The position numbers and the translations under genes were made by a program. A model generated the notes under the pieces. The model did not search any database and was not told where the DNA came from. It saw nothing but the letters and a program-made list of their open reading frames with translations. DNA of 64,000 bases from Morinoia aosen (Eukaryota; Arthropoda; Malacostraca; Amphipoda; Talitridae): NCBI GenBank assembly GCA_030386875.1, contig CM059564.1, positions 47,326,075 through 47,390,074 on the forward strand, written 5' to 3'. Below, piece by piece: positions 11,687 to 23,605 of the stretch; position 1 is the first letter of the stretch, and each line of letters opens with the position of its first letter.

Positions 11687-11959
11687 CACGCTAGAGGAAA
11701 CAAGGTGGGGTCATTTCTATGGGAGAAAATACACCTCCTCTTGTTCGGCTAGCCAATAGAAAGGCTTTATTTCAGACAAATTTTATTGCGTCACCAAAAC
11801 ACCATGTCGCTAGACCAATAGTAGAGCCAGAGTTGGGGGTAGCAGTGCTACCAGATGTAATATGAGTGCTGCTATTGGTTCGTTGTCGTGACGTCAGCAA
11901 ACCCACACCGTCAACGGAAAAAAAGACTGGTTTAAACCTACCTTGTTTCCTCTACCGTG
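11687..11959 (-). mobile_element. hAT-type MITE family 1, copy A (273 bp)
   Basis: Terminal inverted repeats are CACGCTAGAGGAAACAAGG (left) and, reverse-complemented from the right, CACGGTAGAGGAAACAAGG. The flanks GTACTAAT (11679-11686) and GTACTAAC (11960-11967) match in 7 of 8 bases, an 8-bp duplication typical of hAT elements. It is inverted relative to copies B and C. Non-autonomous; any open frame inside is accidental. Confidence 0.92.
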
Positions 11960-12110
11960 GTACTAACTAACGCAGGGTTTCGTTTGTCATCATTCCATAG
12001 AGCATTCTGTGGAACTCACAAATGCCTGGACAACAACCAGGTGCAACATGGATTGCGCATCACTGATACTGATATCCACCGAGGTGTATTTCAATAAGAG
12101 TTCCCGAAGA

Positions 12111-12132
12111 GAATAATAATAATAATAATAAA
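12111..12132. repeat. (AAT)n microsatellite
   Basis: About seven AAT units lie between MITE copies A and B. The roughly 210-bp spacer 11968-12160 holds nothing else recognisable. Confidence 0.8.
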
Positions 12133-12168
12133 ATTTCCTCCACTCTCGAAATATTTCTCGGCTTCAGC

Positions 12169-12428
12169 CACGGTAGAGGAAACAAGGTAGGTTCAAACCA
12201 TTTGACAGTGTGGTTTTGCTTACGTCACGGCAACGAACCAATAGCCGCTCTCATTTGAATCTGGTAGCACTGCTACCCCCAAATCTGGCTTCACTATTGG
12301 TCTAACGATACGGTGTTTTGGTAATGTCATAAAGTTTGTTTGAAATAAAGCCTTTCTATTGGCTAGTCGAAGAAGAGGAGGTGTATTTTCTCCCATAGAA
12401 ATGACCCTACCTTGTTTCCTCTACCGTG
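12169..12428 (+). mobile_element. hAT-type MITE family 1, copy B (260 bp)
   Basis: Both ends read CACGGTAGAGGAAACAAGGT inward. Flanks GCTTCAGC (12161-12168) and GCTGCAGC (12429-12436) match in 7 of 8 bases. The body aligns to the reverse complement of copy A and to copy C, including the GACAGTGTGGTTTTGCTNACGTCACG region. A and B form a long inverted pair 210 bp apart that could fold back in a transcript. Confidence 0.93.
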
Positions 12429-12439
12429 GCTGCAGCCAA

Positions 12440-13180
12440 AGTTTGAATCATAGAGAAGTAAGAGAAACGCATTGTCAAGCCGTTTGGCTCCCAATATCAG
12501 ATATTTACTGACGCTATTTTTAGCTTTGTTTGTGTGAGGAATACTCACGCTCGCGTGCCTCGATAAATATGAAGAAATTTGATCACTGTCCCTTGACTTG
12601 TTTGAATTTCAACACTGATGTAAGGTTTAATGTGAGTAGTTGAAGTCTAACAGAAGGAATTCAATTTTTATTCATCCATAAAATTATACAATTAAGTCTT
12701 AGAAAAGCGATCTTTGTGTCACATTTTTTCACACGCATTTTCACTAATTTACATTTTACACTGATTATTTATAATTCATTGATTACTGAAAAACTTTGAT
12801 AGTAAAAACTCCGTTTTTTGAAAGTTGTGATTTTAAGAGCAGGTGCTCGTGAGTTTAAGCGTTAAGGTCGTTGCTTACATTACAAGTGTGTTGACCTTTG
12901 AATTTTTACTGGGGCGTTTGTCGTAAATTTGAAGCTACATTAAAAGCATTCAATTTCAAATATTCCCACACCGACATCTAAACAACATTAATAGGATGAC
13001 AAAAGTACCTGTAAAACATCAACAGCACAACATCAACTTCTCAAGAGCATCAACAACATACAACAACTCTAAGAACCTAGGCCCCTTAACATTATCATGC
13101 ATACAAAGCCAAAAGACAGTAACATCAGAATAACATCAACAACACGAAACAGCAGCATCAGAATCTTCTGTAACAACACA
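12440..13180. other. Intergenic stretch grading into CA-rich sequence
   Basis: AT-rich to 12960. From about 13010 the plus strand becomes A/C-rich with CATCAACA and AACATCA iterations that lead into the satellite below. No gene seen. Confidence 0.5.
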
Positions 13181-13257
13181 ACACCATCAGCATCACCAGT
13201 CATACCAGAATAACACCATCACCATCAGCATCACCAGTCATACCAGAATAACACCAT
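13181..13257. repeat. 38-bp tandem duplication (CATCAGCATCACCAGTCATA type)
   Basis: Two copies with a 38-bp period, starting at 13185 and 13223, each containing CATCAGCATCACCAGTCATA and CCAGAATAACACCATCAC. They sit immediately upstream of the A/C satellite. Confidence 0.85.
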
Positions 13258-14607
13258 CACCACCACCAACACCCAAACACAACAACAATACTAGCACCAC
13301 CACACCAACAACCAAACACCACAACAACACCACCACCACCACACCAACAACCAAACACCACCACCCCCCACCACGCCAACAACCAAACACCACAACAACA
13401 CCACCACCACCACACCAACAACCAAACACCACAACAACACCACCACCACCACACCAACAACCAAACACCACCACCCCCACCACGCCAACAACCAAACACC
13501 ACCACCCCACCACACCAACAACCAAACACCACAACAACACCACCACCACCACCACACCAACAACGAAACACCACTATCCCCACCACGCCAACAACCAAAC
13601 ACCACAACAACACCACCACCACCACCACACCAACAACCAAACACCACCACCCCCACCACACCAACAACCAAACACCACAACAACACCACCACCACCACAC
13701 CAACAACCAACCACCACCATCCCCACCACGCCAACAACCAAACACCACAACAACACCACCACCACCACCACACCAACAACCAAACACCACCATCCCCACC
13801 ACGCCAACAACCAAACACCACAACAACACCATCACCACCACCACGCCAACAACCAAACACCACCACCTCCACCACACCAACAACCAAACACCACAACAAC
13901 ACCACCACCACCACACCAACAACCAAACACCACCACCCCCAACACGCCAACAACCAAACACCACAACAACACCACCACCACCACCACACCAACAACCAAA
14001 CACCACCACCCCCACCACGCCAACAACCAAACACCACAACAACACCACCACAACCACCACACCAACAACCAAACACCACCACCCCCACCACGCCAACAAC
14101 CAAACACCACAACAACACCACCACCACCACACCAACAACCAAACACCACCACCCCCATCATGCCAACAACCAAACACCACAACAACACCACCACCACCAC
14201 ACCAACAACCAAACACCACAACAACACCACCACCACCACACCAACAACCAACAACCAAACACCACCACCCCCACCACGCCAACAACCAAACACCACAACA
14301 ACACCCCCACCACCACACCAACAACCAAACACCACCATCCCCACCACGCCAACAACCAAACACCACAACAACACCACCACCACCACACCAACAACCAAAC
14401 ACCACCACCCCCACCACGCCAACAACCAAACACCACAACAACACCACCACCACCACAATAACAACCAAACACCACCACCCCCACCACGCCAACAACCAAA
14501 CACCACAACACCACCACCCCCACCACGCCAATAACCAAACACCACAACAACACCACTACCCCCACCACGCCAACAACCAAACACCACAACAACACCACCA
14601 CCACCAG
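13258..14607. repeat. 1.35-kb A/C-only minisatellite with about 70-bp two-part unit
   Basis: Two sub-units alternate, both beginning CAACAACCAAACACCA. One of about 39 bp continues with CAACAACACCACCACC; one of about 31 bp continues with CCACCCCCACCACGC. The plus strand is almost pure A/C and the minus strand almost pure G/T, so stop codons are nearly impossible in all six frames. The long Trp/Gly/Val frames (to 424 codons) on the minus strand and the Thr/Pro/His frame on the plus strand are artefacts of this. The minus strand has many GGGGG and GGTGG runs and could form G-quadruplexes. Confidence 0.95.
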
Positions 14608-14639
14608 AAGGCTCACGGTGCCCGGCACGACCACAGGGA

Positions 14640-15278
14640 GGCCCACAAGCAAATGTACGGTGCGGATTTCAGAGGAGATCTTCATTGTCAGCCGCGGTGG
14701 CAAAACTTAAAGAATTTATGCCATTGCAGCGCCAGCACCCGGTCTCTTCTTAACAAGAAAGTGCGAGGCGGCCACTGCTGTTTCTTTCACTTTCTGACTT
14801 TGACTTCACGACTCTTTCAATGTCCCATAAGAAGTCGGGATGTTTTCATTCAACGATTTGGGATACATGGGATTGCGTGAGTTTTCGGAAAAGAGTGTTC
14901 CTGAATTTTGATGGTGTGTTGTTCTGACGATGGCTTTAGAGAGGTAGTGTCAGCGTATTATTTTTGCCTTTGTGCTGTGTTCTCAATTGTTCAATAGTTT
15001 TTCCATTTAAAGCCTGCTTAGTTTTGGCTTTTGGGAACAAATACCCTGCGAAGAGAATATGCAAGACCGAAACTTATGGATAAAAACGAAAACTGTAATA
15101 TAATTGATTGCTTGATCCTCATAAAAAAAAACAATACTCCAGCTAAACGTCGTATAATTGTTACGTTGCATTTACAACGCATTGAGTAAATACGTTAGCA
15201 TAGTGATGACTTCTGTACCCTAAAAACTCTTACACGAACCTCCCGTAGATACACAAGCCTCTACGCTAAGCTACAAGA
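14640..15278. other. Intergenic stretch with nothing recognised
   Basis: Moderately GC-rich just after the satellite (14650-14880), then AT-rich. No motif, element or exon signature seen. Confidence 0.4.
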
Positions 15279-15494
15279 CTACTGGAGGAAGGCAAAAAGG
15301 CGAGAGCCAAAGGCAGGCGTCAGATGCAGCTCCGATATGCCAATCACGTTAGAGGCACTCGTGAGAGTGACAGTCTTAGTCAGAGGGCACAGCTGAGGGA
15401 AAACATTTGGGTAACTAACCCTGAAGAGGCAGATAAGGCCCTTTATCATAGGCCTATCTTGCTGGCATATGTTGACGGGGAGAAGCCTAAGTGA
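15279..15494 (+). pseudogene. Coding-like fragment, 71 codons to a TGA, function unknown
   Basis: An open frame without an ATG at its start runs from CTACTGGAG to TGA at 15492-15494. It reads as a basic, Glu/Lys/Arg-rich stretch followed by ENIWVTNPEEADKALYHRP and ends with LLAYVDGEKPK. Codon use looks like protein rather than the AT-rich surroundings: GC content rises only inside this patch. A stop (TAA) lies four codons upstream in frame. An AG just before it (CTACAAG) could be a splice acceptor, though with a poor pyrimidine tract. It could be a terminal exon or the C-terminal remnant of a transposon or host gene. I do not recognise the family. Confidence 0.3.
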
Positions 15495-15499
15495 ACGAT

Positions 15500-16985
15500 G
15501 GCCGGCGAATGCTCATCGCTCTTTGATGCATTCCTTAATATAGTTCTTCATCATATGTAAAGAGTCGTGTATCAGACACGTAATAATAGAGTACGTTAGA
15601 GTTGATAGATCTTTGTTCGGTACTGTTACGAATTTTTAGAACTTGATATGATGACTTGACTCATCGAAACTAAAATAAAGAACATGTAGGAAAAATAACT
15701 TAGATTACTTTACAAAACGTTTTATTATAAAACATCTGCTCAAATTTCTAGTTTGAGCTCAATTTCTAGTCTGATTTACTGTGTGTAGATGAAATTTGGC
15801 TGAAGATGAAATTCTCTCCAGGTTGAATTCTCCGACAGATTCGAAGTTTATCCAAGCGACTACTCTGACGACTAATACATGCGTCAAAAGAACATTGGGC
15901 GGAAGCGCTTCAAGTATGAAACAGTTTATTTACCTAATTCCCTCTTCTGAAACGTATTTTATTTATTTTGCTTGCATTTTCGCATTTTGTCGCATTTAAT
16001 TAACGTGTAAATGCTCGAAACATTACCTTTAAAAACGCCGTAAAATAAATTTAACCAGAAAAATTGTACGGGGATGATTTGCATCATAAAAACAAATTCT
16101 GACTTTTGTACAGCAAGAATATTTCACAAAAAATATTATTGTATAAAATAAAAATAAAAGGAAAACAGTTTATTTCCAACAAAGATGACATAAAAAATAG
16201 CATTGGTAATAATTGGTAATAAAAATATCTTGACATGAAGATCCTTAGTTGATTTACCCACATGGGTATCGTACTACCCATGTCAAAAGTCGATATAAAA
16301 GATTGAGAAAAAACATTTAAAAATGGATTTCCTTTGTTGCGTAATCTAGTTCAATAATGCGTATAAAAAATACAAGTTGAAAGAAAAAACATAATACCAG
16401 TGACGATGCATTACTGAAAACACTTCTATTAGTGCGCACTTACATTGAAATACGAGCTTAGGAACTTACTATATCAGATATTAGTACTTAAAATAAAATG
16501 AGAGGATTCGAATAATTTTGCATCCAAGACTATGATGTCGGTATTAAAAAATATCTTTTTACTCATACGTACCAACTACTATGCCGATTAACGAGCTCGG
16601 AGAAATGAAGTATTTTACCACAGCACGAATTTATGATACTTACCACGCTAATAATACTGGCTCATCAGAGTGCCCCGGAGTCAGAAACATGAAGAGGATT
16701 ACTGTACACCGTTAAAACTGATAAAGAAAATCAAAACTTCCCTCGTTTTCTCTCCTTTTAGGGTAATTAAATGCATTTCATTCACTGAAAACGGGCATCA
16801 TTAATTGAATTTATGTAATAAAGGCCCCCGAAATACTGAACTCTGCAAAATATCACCTCTGTCGCTGTATGCTCAAGCAGAAAAAAGATCAGATTTATAA
16901 CCTAAACTTTAGGACGGTGTGCTCAGCTCTCCGAATAAGCAAGCACCCACCCTTTCATTTTCTTTCAAGTTTAAAGAGGGTAAGT
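15500..16985. other. Intergenic stretch with nothing recognised
   Basis: AT-rich, stop-dense, no repeats of note. Confidence 0.4.
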
Positions 16986-16998
16986 TATCTAGCATCAC

Positions 16999-17184
16999 TT
17001 TCTAAAATTCTCCGAAGTTTATAAAAGTTGTTACTCTGCCGTGGGGAGGAACGACAACATCTACCACATTTACGCAGGCACCATCGACACCTCGCCGCTG
17101 CCGCCCGTACGATGTATGTTACAATTTGGCCGGGTCCCGAGCGTCCCACGGGGCTTGTTTGTTGCTTTTGCATCATTACAAATT
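16999..17184 (+). other. Coding-like patch with strong GC3 bias; candidate exon
   Basis: One plus frame is open from about 16999 to a TAA at about 17184. Within 17050-17106 it reads NDNIYHIYAGTIDTSPLPP, and 17 of 19 codon third positions are G or C in otherwise AT-rich DNA, which is the pattern of a translated exon. AG at 17047-17048 could be an acceptor with a weak pyrimidine tract, and GTATGT at 17114-17119 is a good donor, giving a possible 65-nt exon (17049-17113). The minus strand in the same place has an alternative Cys/Arg-rich frame that looks less protein-like. Family unknown; a GC-rich conserved non-coding block is the alternative. Confidence 0.35.
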
Positions 17185-17370
17185 TTCTAAAACCTAAAGA
17201 ATATTAGATGAGCTGGAAATAATGAAGGCATCTTGCTACAGGACACAAGTTTTACGCCTCGCTGGGGGTTGTTCCGTTCATTTTTATTGGACGGTTGTGA
17301 TTTTGCAGATAATGGTTCGACTTATTTCGGTGTCAGATGTTCTCTCCTCCTGAAACACTCTCGAGTAGAA

Positions 17371-17517
17371 TAATTTTACAACCTAATGAATTAGTAAAAA
17401 GTGCACTAATATGCAAACATTCACGAGACAACTGAAGGATAATTACACGATAATTTTAAAGCATAATGAATTATCAAAAAGTGCAGTAAAATACAAACAC
17501 GCACGAGACCACTGAAG
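17371..17517. repeat. Tandem duplication, unit 80 bp
   Basis: Two diverged copies start at 17371 and 17451. Each runs TAATTTTA, TAATGAATTA, AAAAAGTGCA, TACAAAC or TGCAAAC, CACGAGAC, ACTGAAG. Non-coding. Confidence 0.75.
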
Positions 17518-18123
17518 TGAGTATGCGTTATGTCTCAAATGTAACCACAAGCAAGACGAAACATAATTCTTTCTTTCCGTTCGTAGCGAGAAAAAATCGA
17601 ACATTTCTGTGAAGCAAAACTATAAAGGAATTCATTTTCTCAGGCAACCAGGCTGAAAAAATTGCGCTTTCTAATTTTCGAACTCAAGAAGGAAGATGAA
17701 GCCATCTGATCTGAGTACGCCATATATTTCAAACATCCCCCCTTTTCCAATCATTTCATGCGGCTGGCTTTCTACAGCCCGAAAAAAAATCGTCCCGATT
17801 GAATTTAAAACTTTTTTTGACTTCGAGACACCTCTGAGAGGGAGAAAAAATTTTTGATCCCTTTTGTGGTCCCCCTCACCGCAACAACGAAAAACCAATT
17901 GCCTAAAATGGTCTTGAATAGCATTATGGTGGCAGCGAATGGTGACAAAAGAGGGTGCTGGCGTTGAAAGAAAAAAAATGGAAGGGAAAAGGCGAGATGT
18001 TCGAGAGGCGTCTTCGTTGTGCCATTGATTAACTCGAGAGGCTCTCCTACGTTATTGGGCAGGGAGGCAACCGGAGCGCAGCGTGGCTAGACTTGTGGTT
18101 TGGGGTCCGTGTCCTCTATCTCG

Positions 18124-18808
18124 GGTTGTGTCGTGATATATCGTGCTGGGCGCCGTTGGTTGTGCCGTGATATATCGTGCTGGGCCGTTGGTTGTGTCGT
18201 GATATATCGTGCTGGGCCGTTGGTTGTGTCGTGATATATCGTGCTGGGCAGTTGGTTGTGTCGTGATATATCGTGCTGGGCAGTTGGTTGTGTCGTGATA
18301 TATCGTGCTGGGCATTTGGTTGTGTCGTGATATATCGTGCTGGGCAGTTGGTTGTGTCGTGATATATCGTGCTGGGCAGTTGGTTGTGTCGTGATATATC
18401 GTGCTGGGCAGTTGGTTGTGTCGTGATATATCCTGCTGGGTAGTTGGTTGTGTCGTGATATATCCTGCTGGGCAGTTGGTTGTGTCGTGATATATCGTGC
18501 TGGGTAGTTGGTTGTGTCGTGATATATCGTGCCGGGCAGTTGGTTGTGTCGTGATATATCGTGCTGGGCAGTTGGTTGTGTCGTGATATATCGTACTGGG
18601 CAGTTGGTAGTAGCGTGATATATCGTGCTGGGCAGTTGGTTGTGTCGTGATATATCGTGCTGGGTAGTTGGTTGTGTCGTGATATATCGTGCCGGGCAGT
18701 TGGTTGTGTCGTGATATATCGTGCTGGGCAGTTGGTTGTGTCGTGATATATCGTACTGGGCAGTTGGTAGTAGCGTGATATATCGTGCTGGGCAGTTGGT
18801 TGTGTCGT
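18124..18808. repeat. 32-bp minisatellite, about 21 copies, with a 5-unit segmental duplication
   Basis: The unit is GTTGGTTGTGTCGTGATATA plus TCGTGCTGGGCA. Diagnostic variants (GGGTAG, GTGCCGGG, CGTACTGGG, GGTAGTAGCG) occur in the same order around 18501-18620 and again around 18661-18780, an offset of exactly 160 bp or five units. A five-unit block was therefore duplicated recently. The first copy (GCGCCGTTGG) is longer and diverged. Minus-strand frames across it are repeat artefacts. Confidence 0.95.
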
Positions 18809-18814
18809 AATGCT

Positions 18815-21800
18815 GAAATGTGGTATCTGGGTCTATTGTTTATACCTCATCTGGCTTATACTTTTTTAAACCAAATGTCATACAGAAAAGATAAGGTGAG
18901 GGTATCAGTACTGCTCGTTTTATACAAATAACCTTCAATACTTTAATCTCAAATTACCTTTTGAAATCTGTGTAAGAAAATTAGCCTCATGCATCAAAAT
19001 CACAAAACTCGTAAGCAAACTTTGACAAACCAATGATGTTAGCAATAAGAAATGTCCAAACTTCCTTCACATATTTATAGCATTTCCCAAACAAACACTT
19101 GTTAATTCCATTGGAAGCAGCAAAATTTGTATGTACAACATATCCACTCCATACTAAAGTCAGCAATCCAGCTATTGCTGACGATTAAAGCCTCAAATAA
19201 AAATTAAAAGTTTTAGCACAAAATAGAAAGCCTCACTAAACTAAACCAATAACGCCACTCAGATAATTCATATAACTTTTAAGAACTTTATTGAAATGCA
19301 AATTTGAAAGAACCAAAACTAACATCTGTGTAATAATATCAAACCAATTCGCGTTGCTCAAAACCACAGAGTAAGTTCAGCTGCAAGGGTGTCCCAGTTG
19401 AAAGGTAGTCGATGGATTGTTTGTTAGCACCATGAAGGTACTAACCAGATTGTTTGGTGGTCATTAAGCACCATTGTTTGGTAGGGTTGCGGCCCAACAC
19501 GCAGTGCATGCTTCGTTGCCTCCGCCATCTGTACACAACGCTCACTGGGGCATTTTTTTGTCCCGTGTCCCAGGCAATTTTTATCTGAACCGAAAGTAGC
19601 TTTTATAATGACCCGGTGTTTGGAAGGAGAATGTAGATGTCACTTGCTATTTTCCGCTTTGTGCGCAAGGCTCTAAAAGGCTCCGGGCAAGGCATGAGGG
19701 TAGAAAAGTGAATGAGATTTCCTGCCGAACAAGTGTTGACTGACACAAGGATTTTATTCAAAACTCTGACATTAGAAAGACAAGTGAAGAATTTGGATAG
19801 TTTAAGAAAATGAGAACGAATTGTTCCTAGCAAAACTGCTGTTGAGAAGATTCACTTGAAGTCTCAAGATACCTTGTTGAATTTTTATATTTAACCGAAT
19901 AATTAAACAGCGTGAGACACATACAAAAATTTAATTAATTTTAAATTTAATCATTCGAATTTAATTAAATCTAAAACATAGTCTTGTGTGTAGTTTTTCT
20001 TTGTAGAGCATTCTCCATTCCATAAATGGCTTAAAGGAATAAATAAAACTATGTTTTTTGTTAATTAAATGCTGGGAGAGGAGCTGGGAATATCAAAGGA
20101 TTGGCCGAATGGGAAATTAACTTACGAGACATTATCTGATCAAAAAATTTCATGAAAACCTTGTTTATTAATGCAAAATTAAACACTTTTCAAAGGTGTA
20201 TTTCATTCATTGATTCCATCTCTCACACGTGGAGGCTGCAACATGAAGGATTGAGTGCGTCGCTGACCATGTTTACGAAATATATCAAATAATTAATCCA
20301 ACGTGTTACTTACTCGAAAGAATGACTCAGTCAAATCTAAACTAAAAATTCAAAGAATCCATGACGAAAGACACTGAGATATTAGTAGGGTAGTCGTGGG
20401 CCAAATTGGATTTTTTTTCTGATACGCAAAGACTCACTTTGAATGTACTGTTCATGTAACAGGTATTACCTTATTTTAGGACAAAGTTGCTCTCATTAAA
20501 GCCAAAAAGTAAAAGAAATTGTTGATTGCGAAGATTTTTTTCCCTACCGGTAAATTTTTAGATATTAGATGTTTCATTATTCAATGTATTTTCATTAAAA
20601 AAATGTAAAAAATAACAGATTGTCAAGATTTTTTTACCCAACGATAATTTTTATGAAGCCGATGTCTCCTCATTCAGTCTTCTTACCCCCTGATATTTCG
20701 TGGAAAAGATACTTAAATGTTCGGCCTAAAACCCGTAGAGTTTTCCCAACTTCCCCCGCAATGAAACCTTTAATAATACTTTCTGACACCGTAGACTTAA
20801 AGGGGTAGTGTACTTTGAGAAGACATTTACTGCGGGGACTTGACTAAAAATAATTTATATTCCAGAACCCTTCATTTGTTGACATATATTATAAAATAAT
20901 TGCAGATATATATTTTAAAGCATTTTTGTGTTTTTGTATTCAAGAGACTAGTTTATTTATTTATTTATTGAATATGCATATCTATGGAAATATTATCATG
21001 TCACATTGCTTTCATTTCCGTCATTTTACACGAAGCTAGCCTGACTGCTTTCTAAATGTAAGGCATAGATTACGATGCTTTATTTTTTATCGAAAAACAT
21101 TACTTACTGAAAATTCACGTTGAGTTCTAACATCATCTTTTACATAACGGACCACCACGCCCTCAAATATCTTCACAACATTCCTCTCTTAAAAATAAGA
21201 CATATTTTTTCTTCTTGACCTTCATTCGTGATCAAGCGGTAGTTGAAAAAAACATTTTTTTTCTTAATAGGAACTCCAGCTATTTTGGGACTGGCTTTCT
21301 TAATAAAGGGAACATTAAAAGGAATGGTGCTCAGATTTCATGGCTTCTGAATATCACGAGAAGGCAAAACATAAAAAGGCAGTGCAATATTAGACCGCAA
21401 CCGCTGCAGTTCCCGCGGCGTGATAATGTAAAAGAGGGACTGCAACCCAGCTCAAAAACTGCTTGCGTCCTTGCGCATCTGAGTCCATCAGGGGTATTTC
21501 ACTTTGCTTATTTAATTGAACAGTTTTATATTCATGTGGACCAATTTATATTCTCTTAAAAATCTAGTTATTTTTCAAAGGATGAACGATCCTTTTCGAA
21601 GATGAGTATAGTTTGAAGAAGAGTACTGGATTTCTCAAGTATTGTCTCATACGACCTAGGCAGTACACAGACAGTGACTTACACGATTGAATGAGTCTGC
21701 ATTCTACACTAGTGAACTAAGAAAGTATGCCATTGATTCATTAGAGTCTGTGATGTGCTGAGCAATACATTTCATAGTTTCTTGTTGGTATGGCAGTTTC

Positions 21801-23600
21801 AATTGCTTATAAGTTCCACTTTTTCTAGAATGAAACATTCTGGCCATCATTGTATCTCGTATGGCGTAAAATTGTTATTTATCATCAAAACTGGTTTTTT
21901 GTTTGACTGTTAGTATTTATGTTTAAGCTTCAATAATTATCAAATGGTTCTAAAATTATCTCAAATTAAAAAACAAGGCATTCTGAATAAATAAAGCTTT
22001 CTATTATTATAAAAGCATTTCAATCTGTTCAGAACTTTATGTATCGTGGTAGAGTACCACTAACTTGTAAAATATTTCATGAATGTTTAAAAATATACGC
22101 TGCCAAGCACTTTGAACACCTTTTATACGTGTTCGTTCACCTAATCAAAAGCTGCTAGCTGTTTGAACAAACTTTCATCGTTTTTCCAGAGTATCGTAAA
22201 TAATATTTCGTGAGAATTTTTGAAAAATCGTAGCATAGAAACTTCCTGGAAATTACCGTAAAGGCAGAAGGGCACAATTGTTTTCTGAAGAACATGTTTT
22301 AATTTCATTCACTGTGATGGCATTCATATTCGACGTAGGTTGTGCGAAGGCAGCAATTTCATCGAACATCTGCAGCGACTCGGTCGCGATGAGAAAATCG
22401 CCTGGAGAGTTTCTCACATTTAGATGAAACGCGAGTGAACCAATAGCATTGGACTCTGAACTACACCTTCCTTCTCATCATTTACTGTTCGATTCTTTCT
22501 GTTCTTTTGTCTGCGCCTTTGAGATGCGGCGTTTGAAAGCCTGGTTTCAATTTCCAAGTTTTGTTGCGCATTTCAGGGAGTCTCATGCGCTCTAGGACGG
22601 ACCTCGATGTACTCGAAACTCAACTTCAACATTCATCTCTAGGTGAAGATATTCCTAAACAATGGAGTAAAAACAACGGAAATGAAGGGATATTAACGGG
22701 ATTAGTATTTTATCTTTATCTGTTATCTGCAAGGATTAGATCAGATTCAATAAATAAGTTTAAGCCTCGCTAACCAAAACAAAGGTTTTCCAAAGAGAGA
22801 AACTCCACGAAGAAAAATTCTGTTTGCTGTCGAATTTTCCTGAAAATACATTCAAATGAAACGTGTTTTGAATGATGGTTGTTTTTCTTAGTGTATGAAT
22901 CTAAGATAAAAACTATCTCTTATTGTTCATTGTGAAGACTAAAAACTGTACTTCTATTTTTCATTATTTCATGACTTTATAGTGTTCACAATTTGTGCGT
23001 GCATAACAAAAAATATAAAATTATTGGACGGTTTGAAACCAGTGGAAGAATCCTGAGGAATTTGTAGTGATGCAAGTCATTATCCCTAAATCGGAAGAAA
23101 CTTTTTGAGCATTTATAGAAGTTTCTGAAGTAATGAAGAAAAGTTTTAAACGCAGAAAACTCTGCAAAAGTTCTACGGAACATTTTACACAATGAATCAA
23201 AGTGATGCCAAAAACACTAAACAATATGTGAGTGTCCGTCAAACGTTTTCACTTTGTGTTTTGTGAATGGCGATTGCGAAAAGATTAAAGCGCAAAAGTT
23301 TAAGAATGGCCCCTGGAGAAGTTCGCTGCAGAGGCGGAAGCAACTTCATTTTTAAGAGGAATTTTTCGGCATTTGCAGAACAAAGGAAGAACCGGAGCTG
23401 GTCTTTGTTTACGCTTCAGTTTGAAGAGCATTCAGGGTCTCCATATTGCAGTGCAAGTTAAACATCCTTCCCAACGCTCTTTGACATCAACTTTTATATC
23501 AGCGAGCGTATTCTCTTTTGTATATCTTCTTCTCCAAGTGTATCTCGTCTGTGTCCCAATTTCATGGAGCCGTAAAATTTTAAATAATTAACAGGTAAAG
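18815..23600. other. 4.8-kb stretch with no recognisable gene or element
   Basis: AT-rich DNA with scattered frames of at most 114 codons (21215-21559, +) and no family signatures. A modestly GC-richer zone occurs at 19390-19560, and another at 22310-22450 contains GGCAGCAATTTCATCGAAC. Neither has a clear coding frame. No TIRs or tandem arrays were found by eye. Confidence 0.4.
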
Positions 23601-23605
23601 GTTAA

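Noticed and set aside
13257-14531. 424-codon Gly/Val/Trp/Cys-rich frame on the minus strand
   Set aside because: The strand is almost only G and T, so stops cannot occur. Similar long frames exist in all phases, and there is no start context or domain.
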